Below are positions 16,894 through 28,461 of a stretch of 64,000 nt of DNA, piece by piece; positions within the stretch are counted from its first letter, which is position 1; each line of letters begins with the position of its first letter. The position numbers and the translations under genes were made by a program. Source of the stretch: Actinoallomurus soli (GTDB lineage: Bacteria; Actinomycetota; Actinomycetes; Streptosporangiales; Streptosporangiaceae); contig NZ_JAMXMV010000014.1 in NCBI RefSeq assembly GCF_024055715.1, positions 1 through 64,000 on the forward strand, written 5' to 3'. The notes under the pieces are model-generated. The model did not search any database. It saw only the letters and a program-made list of their open reading frames with translations, and was not told the origin of the DNA.

Positions 16894-18276
16894 GTGCCGA
16901 GCAGCGTGGACTACCTGCGCCGACTGCGGACCCCCGCCCCCGTGGCGGACCGCGACGCGGCGGGGCCGGGCGTCACCGTCCTGGTGCCGACCTACACCGC
17001 CCCGGAGACGGACCGGATCGAGAGCCTGCGGCTCTGCGCCGACAGCGTGCTGCGCGGCGGCCCGGCCCGCAGCGGCCTGCCGGTCTCGTTCGTCGTCGTG
17101 GACAACGGCCTGTCACCGGCCGCCGCCCGGCGGCTGGGGGCACTTCTGGCGGCCACCGGCCGTCCCCATCACATCGTGCGGAGCCCGAGCCGCCCGCCGG
17201 GCGATCGCTACACCGCGGCACAGGCGCGGAACGCCGGCCTGGCCCACCTCGCCGGTCTCCCGGCCGACTCACCGCTCCGCCATCGGTACCTGCTGTTCCT
17301 CGACGACGACACCGCGCTCGCCCCGGACGCCCTCGAACTCCTGATCGCCACCCTGGAGACCCGCCGGCAGGCCGTCGCGGCCTGCCCCCGGGTCGTCCCC
17401 GTCGCCGATCCGGCCCGATGGCTCCATCGGCCCCGCCCGGGGCCCGCCTCGGCCGCGGTACGGCTGCCCGGCGCGCTGCGCGACGGCGAGTACGACCTGT
17501 TGTCCACCACGTCGCACGGCAGCCTGGTCACCGGCCGTACGGTCGGGCTGCTGGTCCGTCAGGGACCGGTGCTGGCGTCGATCCGGCGCCACGGCCCGTT
17601 GTTCTACGAGGCGACGCCGTACGGCAGCACCGAGGACATCCTGGTCATGGCCGTCCTGTCGCACCTGGGCGAGCTGTGGTCGGTGCCCGCCGCCGAGGTC
17701 GCGGACGAGACCCGCAAGACCCCTGGCACGACCCGGGCGCAGCAGTACAAGTGGGGCTACGACCACGCCTGGCTGAGCAGGGCCATGTCCGACGCCGGTC
17801 TCCTCCGGCCCGGCGTCCACACGCTGAGCTGGGCGCCCGGCCACGGATGGCGCTACACCCGGCACGCCTGGGGCCCGGTGACCGGATTCCTCATCAATCC
17901 CGACGAACTCACCCTCGGACACCGGATGCTGTCGGCCCTGACCGAGCAGCGGTCGGTCGCCGCCGGCCTGTTCGGTCCGCGGGCCGGCCAGATCACCGCG
18001 GGCACCCGGCTGCTGGGCCGGATCCTGCGACGGTGGCGGACCGGCCCCGCGCCCGAGGTGGAGACGCACCGCCCTGACCTGCCTCCCCTGGCCGGGCGTG
18101 ACTGGGCCGGCCTGCGCGACGGGCTCGACGCGCTGATCGGTCACCTGGCCGGAAACGCCGTCGGCAGCCTCGACAACCGCCCCGGCCCGGACGGCGTTCC
18201 CCTCTGCTTCCTCTATGGCGCCCGGCAGCCCGCCGTCCAGGGAGCGCCGGCGCTGACCACCCAGACCACCTCCTGA
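16894..18276 (+). CDS. Family 2 glycosyltransferase
   Basis: 460 residues from GTG 16894 with AGGAGG 5-11 nt upstream. The GT-A fold starts at GVTVLVPTYTAPETDRIESL (about 28) and carries the DxD-type metal motif LLFLDDDTALAPDALELLI near 136. SLVTGRTVGLLVRQG and FYEATPYGSTEDILVMAVL fit the acceptor-side region with an ED catalytic pair. The last about 160 residues are an extension that may hold a lipid or cyclitol acceptor. No membrane segment. Likely adds a sugar to the cyclitol core using a nucleotide sugar. Confidence 0.8.
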   Translation: MPSSVDYLRRLRTPAPVADRDAAGPGVTVLVPTYTAPETDRIESLRLCADSVLRGGPARSGLPVSFVVVDNGLSPAAARRLGALLAATGRPHHIVRSPSRPPGDRYTAAQARNAGLAHLAGLPADSPLRHRYLLFLDDDTALAPDALELLIATLETRRQAVAACPRVVPVADPARWLHRPRPGPASAAVRLPGALRDGEYDLLSTTSHGSLVTGRTVGLLVRQGPVLASIRRHGPLFYEATPYGSTEDILVMAVLSHLGELWSVPAAEVADETRKTPGTTRAQQYKWGYDHAWLSRAMSDAGLLRPGVHTLSWAPGHGWRYTRHAWGPVTGFLINPDELTLGHRMLSALTEQRSVAAGLFGPRAGQITAGTRLLGRILRRWRTGPAPEVETHRPDLPPLAGRDWAGLRDGLDALIGHLAGNAVGSLDNRPGPDGVPLCFLYGARQPAVQGAPALTTQTTS

Positions 18277-18293
18277 CCCGAAGGGAGCGTCAG

Positions 18294-19445
18294 ATGGATC
18301 TCAGGATCGGCATCGTCGGAGCCGGCTTCCTCACGCGCCACTCGCTCGTCCCGGCCCTGCGCTCGGTTCCGAACATGCGGCTGGCCGCCGTACTCGACAC
18401 CGAACCGGAAGCCCTGCGCGCGGTCACGGCGATGTGCTCGGGCGTCGAGACGTACACCGACGAGGACGCCTTCTTCGACGCCGGGCTCGACGCCGTGCAC
18501 GTGGCCACGCCCAACCACCTGCACGAGCACTTCGCGGTGCGGGCGCTGGACTGCGGGCTGGCCACGCTGATCGACAAGCCGCTGGCGCACCGGGTGGCCT
18601 CCGCCCAGCGGATCCTCGCCGTCGCTGCCAAGGCCACGGCCCCGGCCCTCGTCGGCTACATGTCGAAGTACAACGTCTACAACCGCGAAGCACGGCGGCT
18701 GGTGCGCTCCGGAGCGATCGGTGCTCCGCGTGCCATGTACGCGGCCCGGCTGGGCTGGCGCAAGTACGACTGGCGCAGCCGCCGCCGGTACAGCGGCCTC
18801 GGCTGCCTCGCCGACCTCGGCATCTATCCGGTGCTGACGGCCATCGACCTGTTCGGCGAGGATCCGGTGCGCTGCCAGGGCACGCTCTGGCCGGTGAACG
18901 ATCCCGAGTGCACCGACCTCCACGCGCAGGCGACCCTCTGGTTCGACGACCGGCGGTATCTGCAGTTCACGACGGCCGCGACGTTCAACGAGGAGCCCGC
19001 GTCGGCCGAGGTCTCGGCGTACACGCTGGTCGGGGAGGAGGGTATCATCCAGGTGCGGGACTCCTGGGCCATGAGCGGTGCCGGGCATCTGGAACTGTGC
19101 GACGGCGGCGGCTGGCACCGCGCCGATCTGGTCCCCACCGATCCTTACGCCGAGCAGTACCGGCTCCTGGCCGAGTGCGCGGCCGGCGCCCCCGTGCCCG
19201 AGGAGGTGGGCCTCGCGCGCGGGCTGGCGGACCTGGAGATCCTCTACGCGGTAGCGGACAACGCCGCCGGGGCCGGCGGGGTCACGCCCATCCGGCACTC
19301 TCCGGCCGCGAACGGCGTCACCCGCTCTCCGGACCCTGACGGCGCCGCGTGGCCGCCGGACACGAACGGCGCCGCGCAGTCGCCGGCCGCCGGCGCGATC
19401 GAGCACGCGCCGACCGGGACCGGAACCACGTCGGAGCGATCATGA
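18294..19445 (+). CDS. Gfo/Idh/MocA-family NAD(P)-dependent oxidoreductase
   Basis: 383 residues, ATG 18294, GGGAG upstream. Rossmann loop RIGIVGAGFLTRHSLVPAL (4-22), substrate-site VHVATPNHLHEHFAVRALD and DKPLAHRVASAQRIL, the counterpart of the usual EKP motif. The second domain has GCLADLGIYPVLTAIDLFG (the G-x-DxGxH-like stretch, here GIY in place of GxH). The C-terminal about 45 residues are a Pro/Ala/Asp low-complexity tail. Oxidises a ring or chain hydroxyl of a sugar or cyclitol. Its stop overlaps the start of the isomerase gene by 4 nt. Confidence 0.85.
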   Translation: MDLRIGIVGAGFLTRHSLVPALRSVPNMRLAAVLDTEPEALRAVTAMCSGVETYTDEDAFFDAGLDAVHVATPNHLHEHFAVRALDCGLATLIDKPLAHRVASAQRILAVAAKATAPALVGYMSKYNVYNREARRLVRSGAIGAPRAMYAARLGWRKYDWRSRRRYSGLGCLADLGIYPVLTAIDLFGEDPVRCQGTLWPVNDPECTDLHAQATLWFDDRRYLQFTTAATFNEEPASAEVSAYTLVGEEGIIQVRDSWAMSGAGHLELCDGGGWHRADLVPTDPYAEQYRLLAECAAGAPVPEEVGLARGLADLEILYAVADNAAGAGGVTPIRHSPAANGVTRSPDPDGAAWPPDTNGAAQSPAAGAIEHAPTGTGTTSERS

Positions 19446-20296
19446 AACTCGTCATGCACAGTTACTCGTTCCGGAACTACCCGATCGAGCACGTCTTCGC
19501 CGTCGCACGGCACTTCGGCTTCCCCGCGGTGGAACTGGCCTCCTGCCACTTCGACGCCGCCGAGGCCCGGCGGGACGTGGCCGCGGCGGCCCGGCTGGGC
19601 CGGCGCTTCGGCGTGGACATCCACTGCGCCGGGTACTACGGCGACTTCATCGCCGACGGTGCCGTCCGCACCCGATCCATCGAGACCGTCCGGGCGGTCA
19701 TCGACGCCTGCGCAGACAACGGGATCGATCTCGTCAACGGGTTCGGCGGCTGGCTCGTGCGCGACGAGCCGGACTGGCGCCGCAACGGCAGCGCCATGGC
19801 CGGGGCTCGGGAGTACGAGCGCGCCGCGGAGGCCTATCGCATGCTCTGCGAGTACGCCGCCGAGCGTGGGGTCCGCGTCTCGGTGGAGGTGCACCCCAAC
19901 ACGGTCCACGACACGATCGGGGCCGCGCTGCGGCTGCGCGACCTGGTGGGCGGCGACTCGTTGATCATTACCCCGGATCCCGCCAATTCGTACATCCTCT
20001 CTGAGCCGGACCGCGATCCGGGCATCCTCGACCGGCTCGGTCAGGTTCCCTACTTCCACCTGAAGAACTGCCGGCCGGCCGACCCGTGCCCCGATTTCAC
20101 CGTGGGTACGGCGGACGGGGCCATCGACAACCACCGCTGGCTGGAGAAGCTGACTCTGCTCAAGGTTCCCGCCGTGTGTCTCGAGTACTGCGGGACCGGC
20201 GACCCCCACCCTCCGATCGCGGCGGCCCGGGAGTACGTGCACGACTGCCTGCGGCTCGGCGAGGCCCTCCGGAACCATGGCCGGGAGAGCTCATGA
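19442..20296 (+). CDS. Sugar phosphate isomerase/epimerase (AP-endonuclease 2-like TIM barrel)
   Basis: 284 residues from ATG 19442. The barrel runs throughout: MKLVMHSYSFRNYPIEHVFA, GFPAVELASCHFD, GVDIHCAGYYGDF, ADNGIDLVNGFGGW, metal-site strand VRVSVEVHPNTVHDT and a later ITPDPANSY/YFHLKNCRP, giving Glu, Asp and His ligands typical of IolE/IolI/xylose-isomerase-like enzymes. Sandwiched with 4-nt overlaps between two Gfo/Idh genes, an arrangement like inositol catabolic or 3-keto-sugar pathways, where keto intermediates are epimerised or dehydrated. The exact reaction here is unknown. Confidence 0.85.
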   Translation: MKLVMHSYSFRNYPIEHVFAVARHFGFPAVELASCHFDAAEARRDVAAAARLGRRFGVDIHCAGYYGDFIADGAVRTRSIETVRAVIDACADNGIDLVNGFGGWLVRDEPDWRRNGSAMAGAREYERAAEAYRMLCEYAAERGVRVSVEVHPNTVHDTIGAALRLRDLVGGDSLIITPDPANSYILSEPDRDPGILDRLGQVPYFHLKNCRPADPCPDFTVGTADGAIDNHRWLEKLTLLKVPAVCLEYCGTGDPHPPIAAAREYVHDCLRLGEALRNHGRESS

Positions 20297-21300
20297 CGAT
20301 CACCTGGGGCATTCTCGGCACCGGCCGGGTCGCCGGGATCTTCACCGAGGACCTCCTGCTGGCGGGCCACCGGGTGGCGGCCGTCGGTTCGCGCGCCCCC
20401 GGCACCGCGGCGGCCTTCGCCGCCCGGTACGGCATCGGCCGCGCCTACGGGTCGTACGCCGAGCTGGCCGCGGACGACCGGCTCGACATCGTCTACGTGG
20501 CGACCCCGCACAGCTCGCACCACCCGCTGGCCCGGCAGTGCCTGGAGGCGGGCCGGGCGGTCCTCGTGGAGAAGCCCTTCACCACGAGCCCGGCCGACGC
20601 CCGGGATCTCGTGGCGCTGGCCCGCCGCCGCGGCCTGTTCCTCATGGAGGCCATGTGGACGCGCTTCAATCCCGTCATCGTCAAGCTGCGGAGCCTTGTC
20701 TCCGAAGGCCGCATCGGCGAGATCAAGGCCGTGTACGCGGACTTCTCCGTGGCGCACGACTTCGATCCCGCACATCGCCTCTGGGCCCCCGCACTGGGCG
20801 GCGGCGCCCTCCTCGACCTCGGTGTGTACGCCCTGTCGTTCGCCTCGATGCTCCTCGGCCGGCCCGACTCGGCCGAGGCGATGATCGCGCCCGCACCGAC
20901 CGGGGTGGACGCCAACACCGGCATCCTGCTCGGGTACTCCTCGGGGGCGGTCGCGCTCCTGCACTGCGGGCTGCTGGCCGAGTCGCCCCAGACGGCCACG
21001 GTCGTCGGCACCACGGGGTGGATCGAGGTCGGGACGCCGTTCTTCCGCCCGACCCGGCTCGTGCTGCACCGGCACGGGGCCGCCGCCGAGACGTACAGCG
21101 CGGACATCCGCGGACACGGCTACGTTCACCAGGCCGAGGAGGTGGCCCGCTGCCTGCGGGCGGGTCTCATCGAATCGCCGATGATGCCGCTGGACGACAG
21201 CCTCTCAGTGCTCGACACCGCCCACGCCGTGGCTCAGCGGTCCGCGACCGCTCGGCGATCGATCTCCGAGAGGACCCCGTCGGCCTCCGGTACGCCGTGA
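20293..21300 (+). CDS. Gfo/Idh/MocA-family oxidoreductase, second copy
   Basis: 335 residues, ATG 20293, overlapping the isomerase stop. Rossmann loop TWGILGTGRVAGIFTEDLL, IVYVATPHSSHHPLARQCLE and the canonical LVEKPFTTSPADAR with catalytic Lys, then MEAMWTRFNPVIVKL and GGALLDLGVYALSF. It resembles trans-dihydrodiol/1,5-anhydro-fructose reductase-type members more than the first copy does. With the neighbouring isomerase it could perform an oxidation-epimerisation-reduction sequence. Last gene of the cyclitol operon. Confidence 0.85.
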   Translation: MTITWGILGTGRVAGIFTEDLLLAGHRVAAVGSRAPGTAAAFAARYGIGRAYGSYAELAADDRLDIVYVATPHSSHHPLARQCLEAGRAVLVEKPFTTSPADARDLVALARRRGLFLMEAMWTRFNPVIVKLRSLVSEGRIGEIKAVYADFSVAHDFDPAHRLWAPALGGGALLDLGVYALSFASMLLGRPDSAEAMIAPAPTGVDANTGILLGYSSGAVALLHCGLLAESPQTATVVGTTGWIEVGTPFFRPTRLVLHRHGAAAETYSADIRGHGYVHQAEEVARCLRAGLIESPMMPLDDSLSVLDTAHAVAQRSATARRSISERTPSASGTP

Positions 21301-23363
<2,063 letters not shown>

Positions 23364-23409
23364 GGTTCCAGCGGTGCGTTGATCCCGCCGAAGTCTGATC
23401 GCCCTTCCT

Positions 23410-23458
23410 GACGAGAGAAGCCTCCGGTGCGGCGAACCCGCCGCGCCGGAGGCTCGTC
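23410..23458 (+). terminator. Strong hairpin after the xylanase
   Basis: GCCTCCGG (23420-23427) pairs with CCGGAGGC (23446-23453), with an inner CGGCG/CGCCG stem and outer GACGAG/CTCGTC. There is no long T tract, as usual in actinomycetes. The rest of the 311-nt gap to the lectin gene holds no gene; AAGGAG (23662-23667) is the lectin ribosome-binding site. Confidence 0.7.
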
Positions 23459-23674
23459 ACTTTCGTTCGGAGAGGGTCGGCGCAGCGCCCGGGCCGCCGC
23501 GCCGGCGTCGTCGCGGCGCGAAGCAGCCGGGCGTACTCGGGCGAGGTCGGCCGTACTCGCCCGAGAACAGAGCCGTCCGGTGGTGAACCCGATCACGGTG
23601 GGATTCGTATGCCTTACCAAGGGGTCGGCCTACCGCCGATACCGCCTGCGTAAGGGGCGATAAGGAGCGCGATC

Positions 23675-24724
23675 TTGTCTTCTCAGTCAGGACCCGGCGA
23701 ACGCGTGGAGTCGCTCGGTATCCGTCAGCCCGTGGAACTGCCCAAGGTGGACATCGAGGAGGCCGGAGACCTGGCACCGGCCGGCGGCGTCGAGCCGGCC
23801 CAGGAGGGTGACGGGCCCGCCACCGAGGAGGAGAAGGCCGACGAGACTCCAGAGCCGCCGGAGGGCGGGCCGTCGACGGTGAAGGAGAAGGAGGACCCCG
23901 CCCCGGACGCGGACGTCGCGGTGGCGGCCGTCCCGCAGGGCGGTGCGGCGAACGACGATGAGATGCCCCCCGACCGGCCGAAGAAGCCCGTGCTGGCCGC
24001 GGTCGCGATCGGCGGGGTCGTCCTGCTCGCGATCCCGGTCCTCCTGGTCGGCACGGGCTCGCGCCACGCCAAGAAACACCCCGTTTCGGCGGCGGCCGAC
24101 AGGGTGCTGTCCGGCAACGGCCAGCAACCTCCGCCGGGCGCGTACACCTCCGTGTCCCCATCGGCGACCCCGACCTCGGCGCCCTCCGCGACACCCTCCG
24201 CACACAAGACGCACAAGCCGGCGTCCGGCAAGAGCGCCGCGCCCAAGGCCTCCGGCAAGTCTTCACCTCGCGCCCAGGCGGCCCATAAGGGCGGTTCCTC
24301 CAGCAAAGCGGCCGGCAAGGGCGGTTCCGCGGTCAAAGCGGCCGCCCACAAGGGCGTTCCGGCGAGTGAGAAACCGGTGTCGGGCGGGAACCCGTGGGCA
24401 CTCGAAGTGCATGCGCCGTACGACCTCAACCCGGGTAAGACCCTGCGCACCAACCGCCTCGCGCTGACCATGCAGAAGGGCGGCGACCTGGTGCTGAGGG
24501 ACACCAGCGGCAAGATCATCTGGTCGACCGGGACGCATCACGCCGGTGCGTACGCCGAGTTCCAGACCGACGGCAACCTGGTCGTCTACATCAACGGCCG
24601 GCAGGCGGTCTGGGGAGCCGGAACGTTCGGTCACGATGGCGCGACGCTGGTGCTCCAGGCCGACTACAACATGGTGATCTACGACGGCCACAACGCGCTG
24701 TGGGCGACCAATACCTACAGGTGA
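23675..24724 (+). CDS. Membrane-anchored protein with bulb-type mannose-binding lectin domain
   Basis: 349 residues from TTG 23675 with AAGGAG 7 nt upstream. Residues 1-104 are an acidic, Pro/Glu-rich cytoplasmic region; one membrane helix lies at 105-126; residues 130-240 are a Ser/Ala/Lys-rich stalk with KGGSS/KAA repeats; residues 240-349 are a B-lectin domain with beta-prism motifs QTDGNLVVYINGRQAVW and QADYNMVIYDGHNALW (the QxDxNxVxY mannose site). Type II topology with the lectin outside is inferred. Binding of mannose-rich glycans or hemicellulose fits its position beside the xylanase. Confidence 0.75.
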   Translation: MSSQSGPGERVESLGIRQPVELPKVDIEEAGDLAPAGGVEPAQEGDGPATEEEKADETPEPPEGGPSTVKEKEDPAPDADVAVAAVPQGGAANDDEMPPDRPKKPVLAAVAIGGVVLLAIPVLLVGTGSRHAKKHPVSAAADRVLSGNGQQPPPGAYTSVSPSATPTSAPSATPSAHKTHKPASGKSAAPKASGKSSPRAQAAHKGGSSSKAAGKGGSAVKAAAHKGVPASEKPVSGGNPWALEVHAPYDLNPGKTLRTNRLALTMQKGGDLVLRDTSGKIIWSTGTHHAGAYAEFQTDGNLVVYINGRQAVWGAGTFGHDGATLVLQADYNMVIYDGHNALWATNTYR

Positions 24725-24881
24725 CCCGGGCCGTCCTTCGCTGTACGTTCCCAGTCCCCGAAACCGGCCGGTTCCGTAACGATCCGGTGCCGGAACGCTT
24801 GGGTACGGTGGTGACGCCCCGATTCCTCAAGAACGGTGCCCCGATACCCGAGACCAGGGACGAGCGCGCCGCGCCCCACGG

Positions 24882-25133
24882 GTGATCCGCCCGGAACGCC
24901 CGCTCGGCCGCGAACGCGACCACACCCGCGACGCTGAGATCCTCCAGGCCGCCCGCGACGCCCTCCATGGCCGCTCACCGCGTCATGTTCATGAACGGCA
25001 CGGTGGACCGCGCCTTCATGGAGAACCCGATCAACCGGGTCGTACTCCCCGTCCTCGGCCTCGGCCCCTCCTGAACCTCGCCGAAGAGCGCCCCGACGAG
25101 GTCGTCCGGGAACTCGCCGGGTTCTTCGCGTAA
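24882..25133 (+). pseudogene. Possible degraded gene remnants
   Basis: The stretch GRERDHTRDAEILQAARDAL looks like the beginning of a TetR helix-turn-helix, but the frame then degenerates. In other frames MNGTVDRAFMENPINRVVLP and LNLAEERPDEVVRELAGFF (the latter resembling an alpha/beta-hydrolase C-terminus) appear as short islands ending in stops. No intact gene can be built between 24725 and 25175. Read as decayed fragments beside an old transposase. Confidence 0.3.
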
Positions 25134-25175
25134 TAGGCGCCCCATTGGCCACGATGTGTCACGGGTTCAACACAG

Positions 25176-26477
25176 GTGCCGCGGAGCAATATCCCTTACG
25201 TGGCGAGGCTCCGCGAGCAGGTCGGCGACCTGCTCGCGGACCGGGTTGCGGTCGGCGTGCTGATCCGGGCCTTTCCGCCAGAACTCGTCGATCGCGTCGT
25301 GGACCGGCTCGGCGTGCGGGAGCAGCGCATGCGCGCGCTGCCGGCCCGGCTGATGGTCTACTACGTGCTGACCATGGTCATGTTCTTCCGGTCGGGTTAC
25401 GGCGAGGTCTGGGACAAGCTCGTCTCGGGGCTGGCCTGGGCGTACCCGTTCACCGCCGAGCCTCCGCGCGAGATGCGGCCGACTCCGGCCGCGATCACCT
25501 ATGCCCGCAAGAGACTCGGCTCGCAGGTGATGGCCGCGTTGGTGGAGGAGGCCGCCGGGCCGCAGGTGCGGGAGGAGCCCGGGCATGTGCGCGTCGGCGG
25601 GATGCGGCTCGTGGCCCTGGACGAGGCGCCGCTGAGCCTGCCGAATACGCCCGGGAACGTCAGCGTGTTCGGCTACCCGCCCGGCGGTTCTGAGCCGGAC
25701 CCGGTCCCGCAGGCCCGCGTCGTGGCGCTCGGCGAGTGCGGGACGTCGGCGATTCTCGGCGCGGGCGTTTTCGGCGCGGCCTTCGACGAGACAGCGCTGA
25801 TCCGGGAGCTCCTGCGGAAGCTGGATCCCGGTGACCTGCTCCTGTTCGGCGGCATCCTGCCCGCCTATGACCTGCTGGGGGAGGTGATCGCCGCCGGGGC
25901 GCACGTGTTGTGGCAGGCGGGGCCGGAGGACGACCTGCCCAGGCTGAGCACGCTTCCCGACGGCACCTACCTGTCCCGCCTCGCCGGCCCGGCCGCCCGG
26001 CCCGGCTCCGGCGGCGCCCCCGGCCTCGCGGTCCGGGTCATCCCCGATGCCGGCGAAGGCCCGCCGGCCGCGGGGAGGCCGGGGAAGCCCCTCCTCGTGA
26101 CCGACATCCTCGACGCCAGGGTGCTGCCCGCGGAGGCGTGCGTCGCGGCGCATGCCTCCCGCTGGCGTCTCGGGGACTGCTTCAGCACGCTCGACCTTCT
26201 GCCTCCCGGAGGGTCGGCGGTGACGCTCCGGTCCAGGGATCCCGACCTGATCCGCCAAGAAGTGCACGCCATCCTGTGCTGCTATCAGGCGGTGCGGCTC
26301 CTTGTCAGCCGTCGTCCGAACGGCCAGACCGTTCCCGCGGCGATTTCCCATCAACCGGCAGAGGCCCGAAGATCGGCTCGCGCATTACCCGCCTGGGCGC
26401 CCGGAGCCGTCGTCGGGCTGGCCCGGGACGTGAGACGTAGGCGATTGTCCGGCCGAGCCGGCCCTCCTGAGACGTAG
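25176..26477 (+). mobile_element. IS4-family transposase lacking catalytic residues
   Basis: 433 residues from GTG 25176. The N-terminal IS4 domain is clear (FPPELVDRVVDRLGVREQRM, LPARLMVYYVLTMVMFFRSG) and the DDE domain starts with VALDEAPLSLPNTPGNVSVFG, retaining the first Asp (D149). The second Asp, normally LLADRGF, is LLFGGIL (Gly225), and the third acid in RWxxE is RWRLGDCF. The C-terminal LRSRDPDLIRQEVHAILCCY is normal. The frame is intact, which suggests either a slowly decaying or a repurposed transposase. No clear terminal inverted repeats were found. Confidence 0.75.
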
Positions 26478-27033
26478 GAGATTCTCCCGCCGAGCGGGCT
26501 CCGGGGGTCGGCGTCGAGGAGGCCCTCGGAGGCGTTCCGCCGCGAGCAGGCCGGCCGGGAGCCGGCGTGGTGGATCGGCGGAGCGTGCGCCCGGCAGGCT
26601 GGGCCGCGGACGGACGACCGATACCGACCAATATCGTCGTCCGGTATCGCTCAATCCCGCCCGCAATGGTATTAAGTTAACGGGGAATGGCCGCGGAAAC
26701 GACCTGGCCGTTCGAGCGGTGGCCGACATGGGGCCGCACCGCCTGTCGGCAACTCCGCGGCACCCATGGGGGACCGGTGACGCACCGCGGCCCCTCGGTG
26801 CGTCGTCCGCTTTCGCGACCTCGCGAGCCGCCCCGCACCGTCGTCTGCCCCGCCGCACGAAATGGCGGCATCAATTGCGCTCGCCCGCAGGCGGCCCGGC
26901 GGCTAACTTAAGAGCATTGTTTTAGGTCCGCAACCGGTCATGAGGACGGCCCGGGCCGCGGGTTCCGGCCCGGCAACTGCTATGCGCATAATCGTCGCTA
27001 GTTTGTTGAACGCCGTGAGCTCTTGGAGAGACG
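26478..27033. other. Intergenic region between transposase and StrR-like gene
   Basis: 556 nt without a credible gene. Two AT-rich patches stand out, ATTAAGTTAACGG near 26671 and GCTAACTTAAGAGC near 26901; the shared TAACTTAA octamer is inverted about 230 nt apart. A promoter for the regulator is expected near 26930-27020. The ribosome-binding site GGAGAG precedes ATG 27034. Confidence 0.4.
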
Positions 27034-28182
27034 ATGACATCGTCCAGGACTGCAGCACACAGGCCTATCACCGAACCGAACGTGGAAATGCGCCTTCCGG
27101 TGCGCAGTTCGGCAGCGGGAGCCGCCGAACGAGAAGGGCCGACCATGCTCCCCGCGCCCGATCAGGACGTGCACACCGTTCCGCTGAGCGAGCTTTTGCC
27201 GGCCGACTCGCCGCGGCTTGCCGGGGAAGATGAGAATCACACCCGCCGGCTGGTCGAGGCCGAGGCCGAGTTGCCGCCCATCCTCGTGCACCGCAGCACT
27301 ATGCGGGTGATCGACGGCATGCACCGCCTCCGCGCCGCGATGGCCAGCGGCAGGCAGGAGATCCGGGTTCGATTCTTCGAAGGCGACGAGAACGAAGCAT
27401 TTCTACACGCCGTCAGGGAGAACGTCACTCACGGACTCCCGCTCAGCCTGGACGACCGGAGGCGCGCCGCCCAGCGGATCATCGCCGCCAGCCCCGACCT
27501 TTCCGATCGCGCGATCGCCGGTTACACCGGGCTGTCCGACAAGACGGTCAGTGCCATCAGAAAACGCTCAAACGCGGAAAATCCGCAGTCGAGCAAGCGC
27601 ATCGGCGTCGATGGCCGCGCCCGCCCGCTCAACAGCACCGAGGGCAGACGGCGCGCCGTGGAATTCCTCACCGCCCGCCCGGACGCCTCTCTGCGGGAGA
27701 TCGCCGCCGGCGCCGGCATCTCGGTCGGAACCGCCCATGACGTCCGCAAGCAGATGCAGCGTGGGGAAGACCCCATCCGCTCGCGCCGGCCCAGCGCCGA
27801 CCCGGACCGCGCAACGTCCCCCGGGCCCGGCCAGGTCGTCACCGCCCGGCGCCCCGCCCGGCGCCCCGCCCCCGACGTCACCGGCTTCGATCCCGGGTCA
27901 CTGCTGGAGAGCTTCGTCCATGACCCCGCGATCCGGCAGTCGGAATCCGGCCGGGGCATGCTCCGCTGGCTGCACGACCACGTGGTCCGCGGGGCCGACG
28001 TCAACCAGCTCATCGAAGCGGTTCCTCCCCACCGCGCCGACTGTCTCATCACCCTCGCCGAGCACTGCGCCGGGGTATGGCGTTCCATAGCCGACCGGCT
28101 CGCGGCGGATCAGACCTCCCAGTCGCCCGGACGCCGTCTGACCGGCCATCCCGCCGAACCATCAGCACGCCCAGAACCCTGA
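27034..28182 (+). CDS. StrR-like pathway regulator with ParB N-terminal domain
   Basis: 382 residues from ATG 27034 (GGAGAG upstream; ATG 27145 is an alternative). Residues about 45-140 form a ParB-like nuclease domain: VHTVPLSELLPADSPRLAGE, ELPPILVHRSTMRVIDGMHR, FLHAVRENVTHGLPLS. A helix-turn-helix follows (AGYTGLSDKTVSAIRKR, 160-177) and a second possible one (REIAAGAGISVGTAHDVRKQ, 218-237). This is the architecture of StrR/NovG/TeiR2-type activators of antibiotic clusters rather than of chromosome-segregation ParB. It lies 279 nt upstream of the enediyne operon in the same direction and is its probable activator. No perfect StrR-type palindrome was found. Confidence 0.8.
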   Translation: MTSSRTAAHRPITEPNVEMRLPVRSSAAGAAEREGPTMLPAPDQDVHTVPLSELLPADSPRLAGEDENHTRRLVEAEAELPPILVHRSTMRVIDGMHRLRAAMASGRQEIRVRFFEGDENEAFLHAVRENVTHGLPLSLDDRRRAAQRIIAASPDLSDRAIAGYTGLSDKTVSAIRKRSNAENPQSSKRIGVDGRARPLNSTEGRRRAVEFLTARPDASLREIAAGAGISVGTAHDVRKQMQRGEDPIRSRRPSADPDRATSPGPGQVVTARRPARRPAPDVTGFDPGSLLESFVHDPAIRQSESGRGMLRWLHDHVVRGADVNQLIEAVPPHRADCLITLAEHCAGVWRSIADRLAADQTSQSPGRRLTGHPAEPSARPEP

Positions 28183-28461
28183 GACGCCGGACGAAGGGTT
28201 CGTGCCCACGCTGCGAAGGCGACGCGAGGCCCATGCCCGGAAAGGGCCGGCCTCGGTCGCCCGGCTCCAGGCCGCGGTGCGGCTGCCGTTCGCGATCATC
28301 GTGGAATCTCGTCCGCCGAGCGGAACAAAACGCCGGAATCGGTGCATTCTGGCTGTCTCATGAGTGTCAGTTAAAATACCGGAACCGGCGTGAAATAACT
28401 GATCATTCCATGAGGTCAATTGATCCAGGCAGTGAATGCTCCCTACGGTTAAGGGAACTCT

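Noticed and set aside
26671-26910. Inverted TAACTTAA octamers as insertion-sequence ends
   Set aside because: Only 8 bp, not bracketing the transposase, and no target-site duplication.
27034-28182. Chromosome-partitioning ParB
   Set aside because: No ParA partner or parS site, and the second half and location fit StrR-type cluster regulators.
28183-28461. StrR-type GTTCG/CGAAC operator near 28198
   Set aside because: GTTCG and CGAA occur but with 11-nt spacing and an imperfect right arm, unlike the longer StrR consensus.
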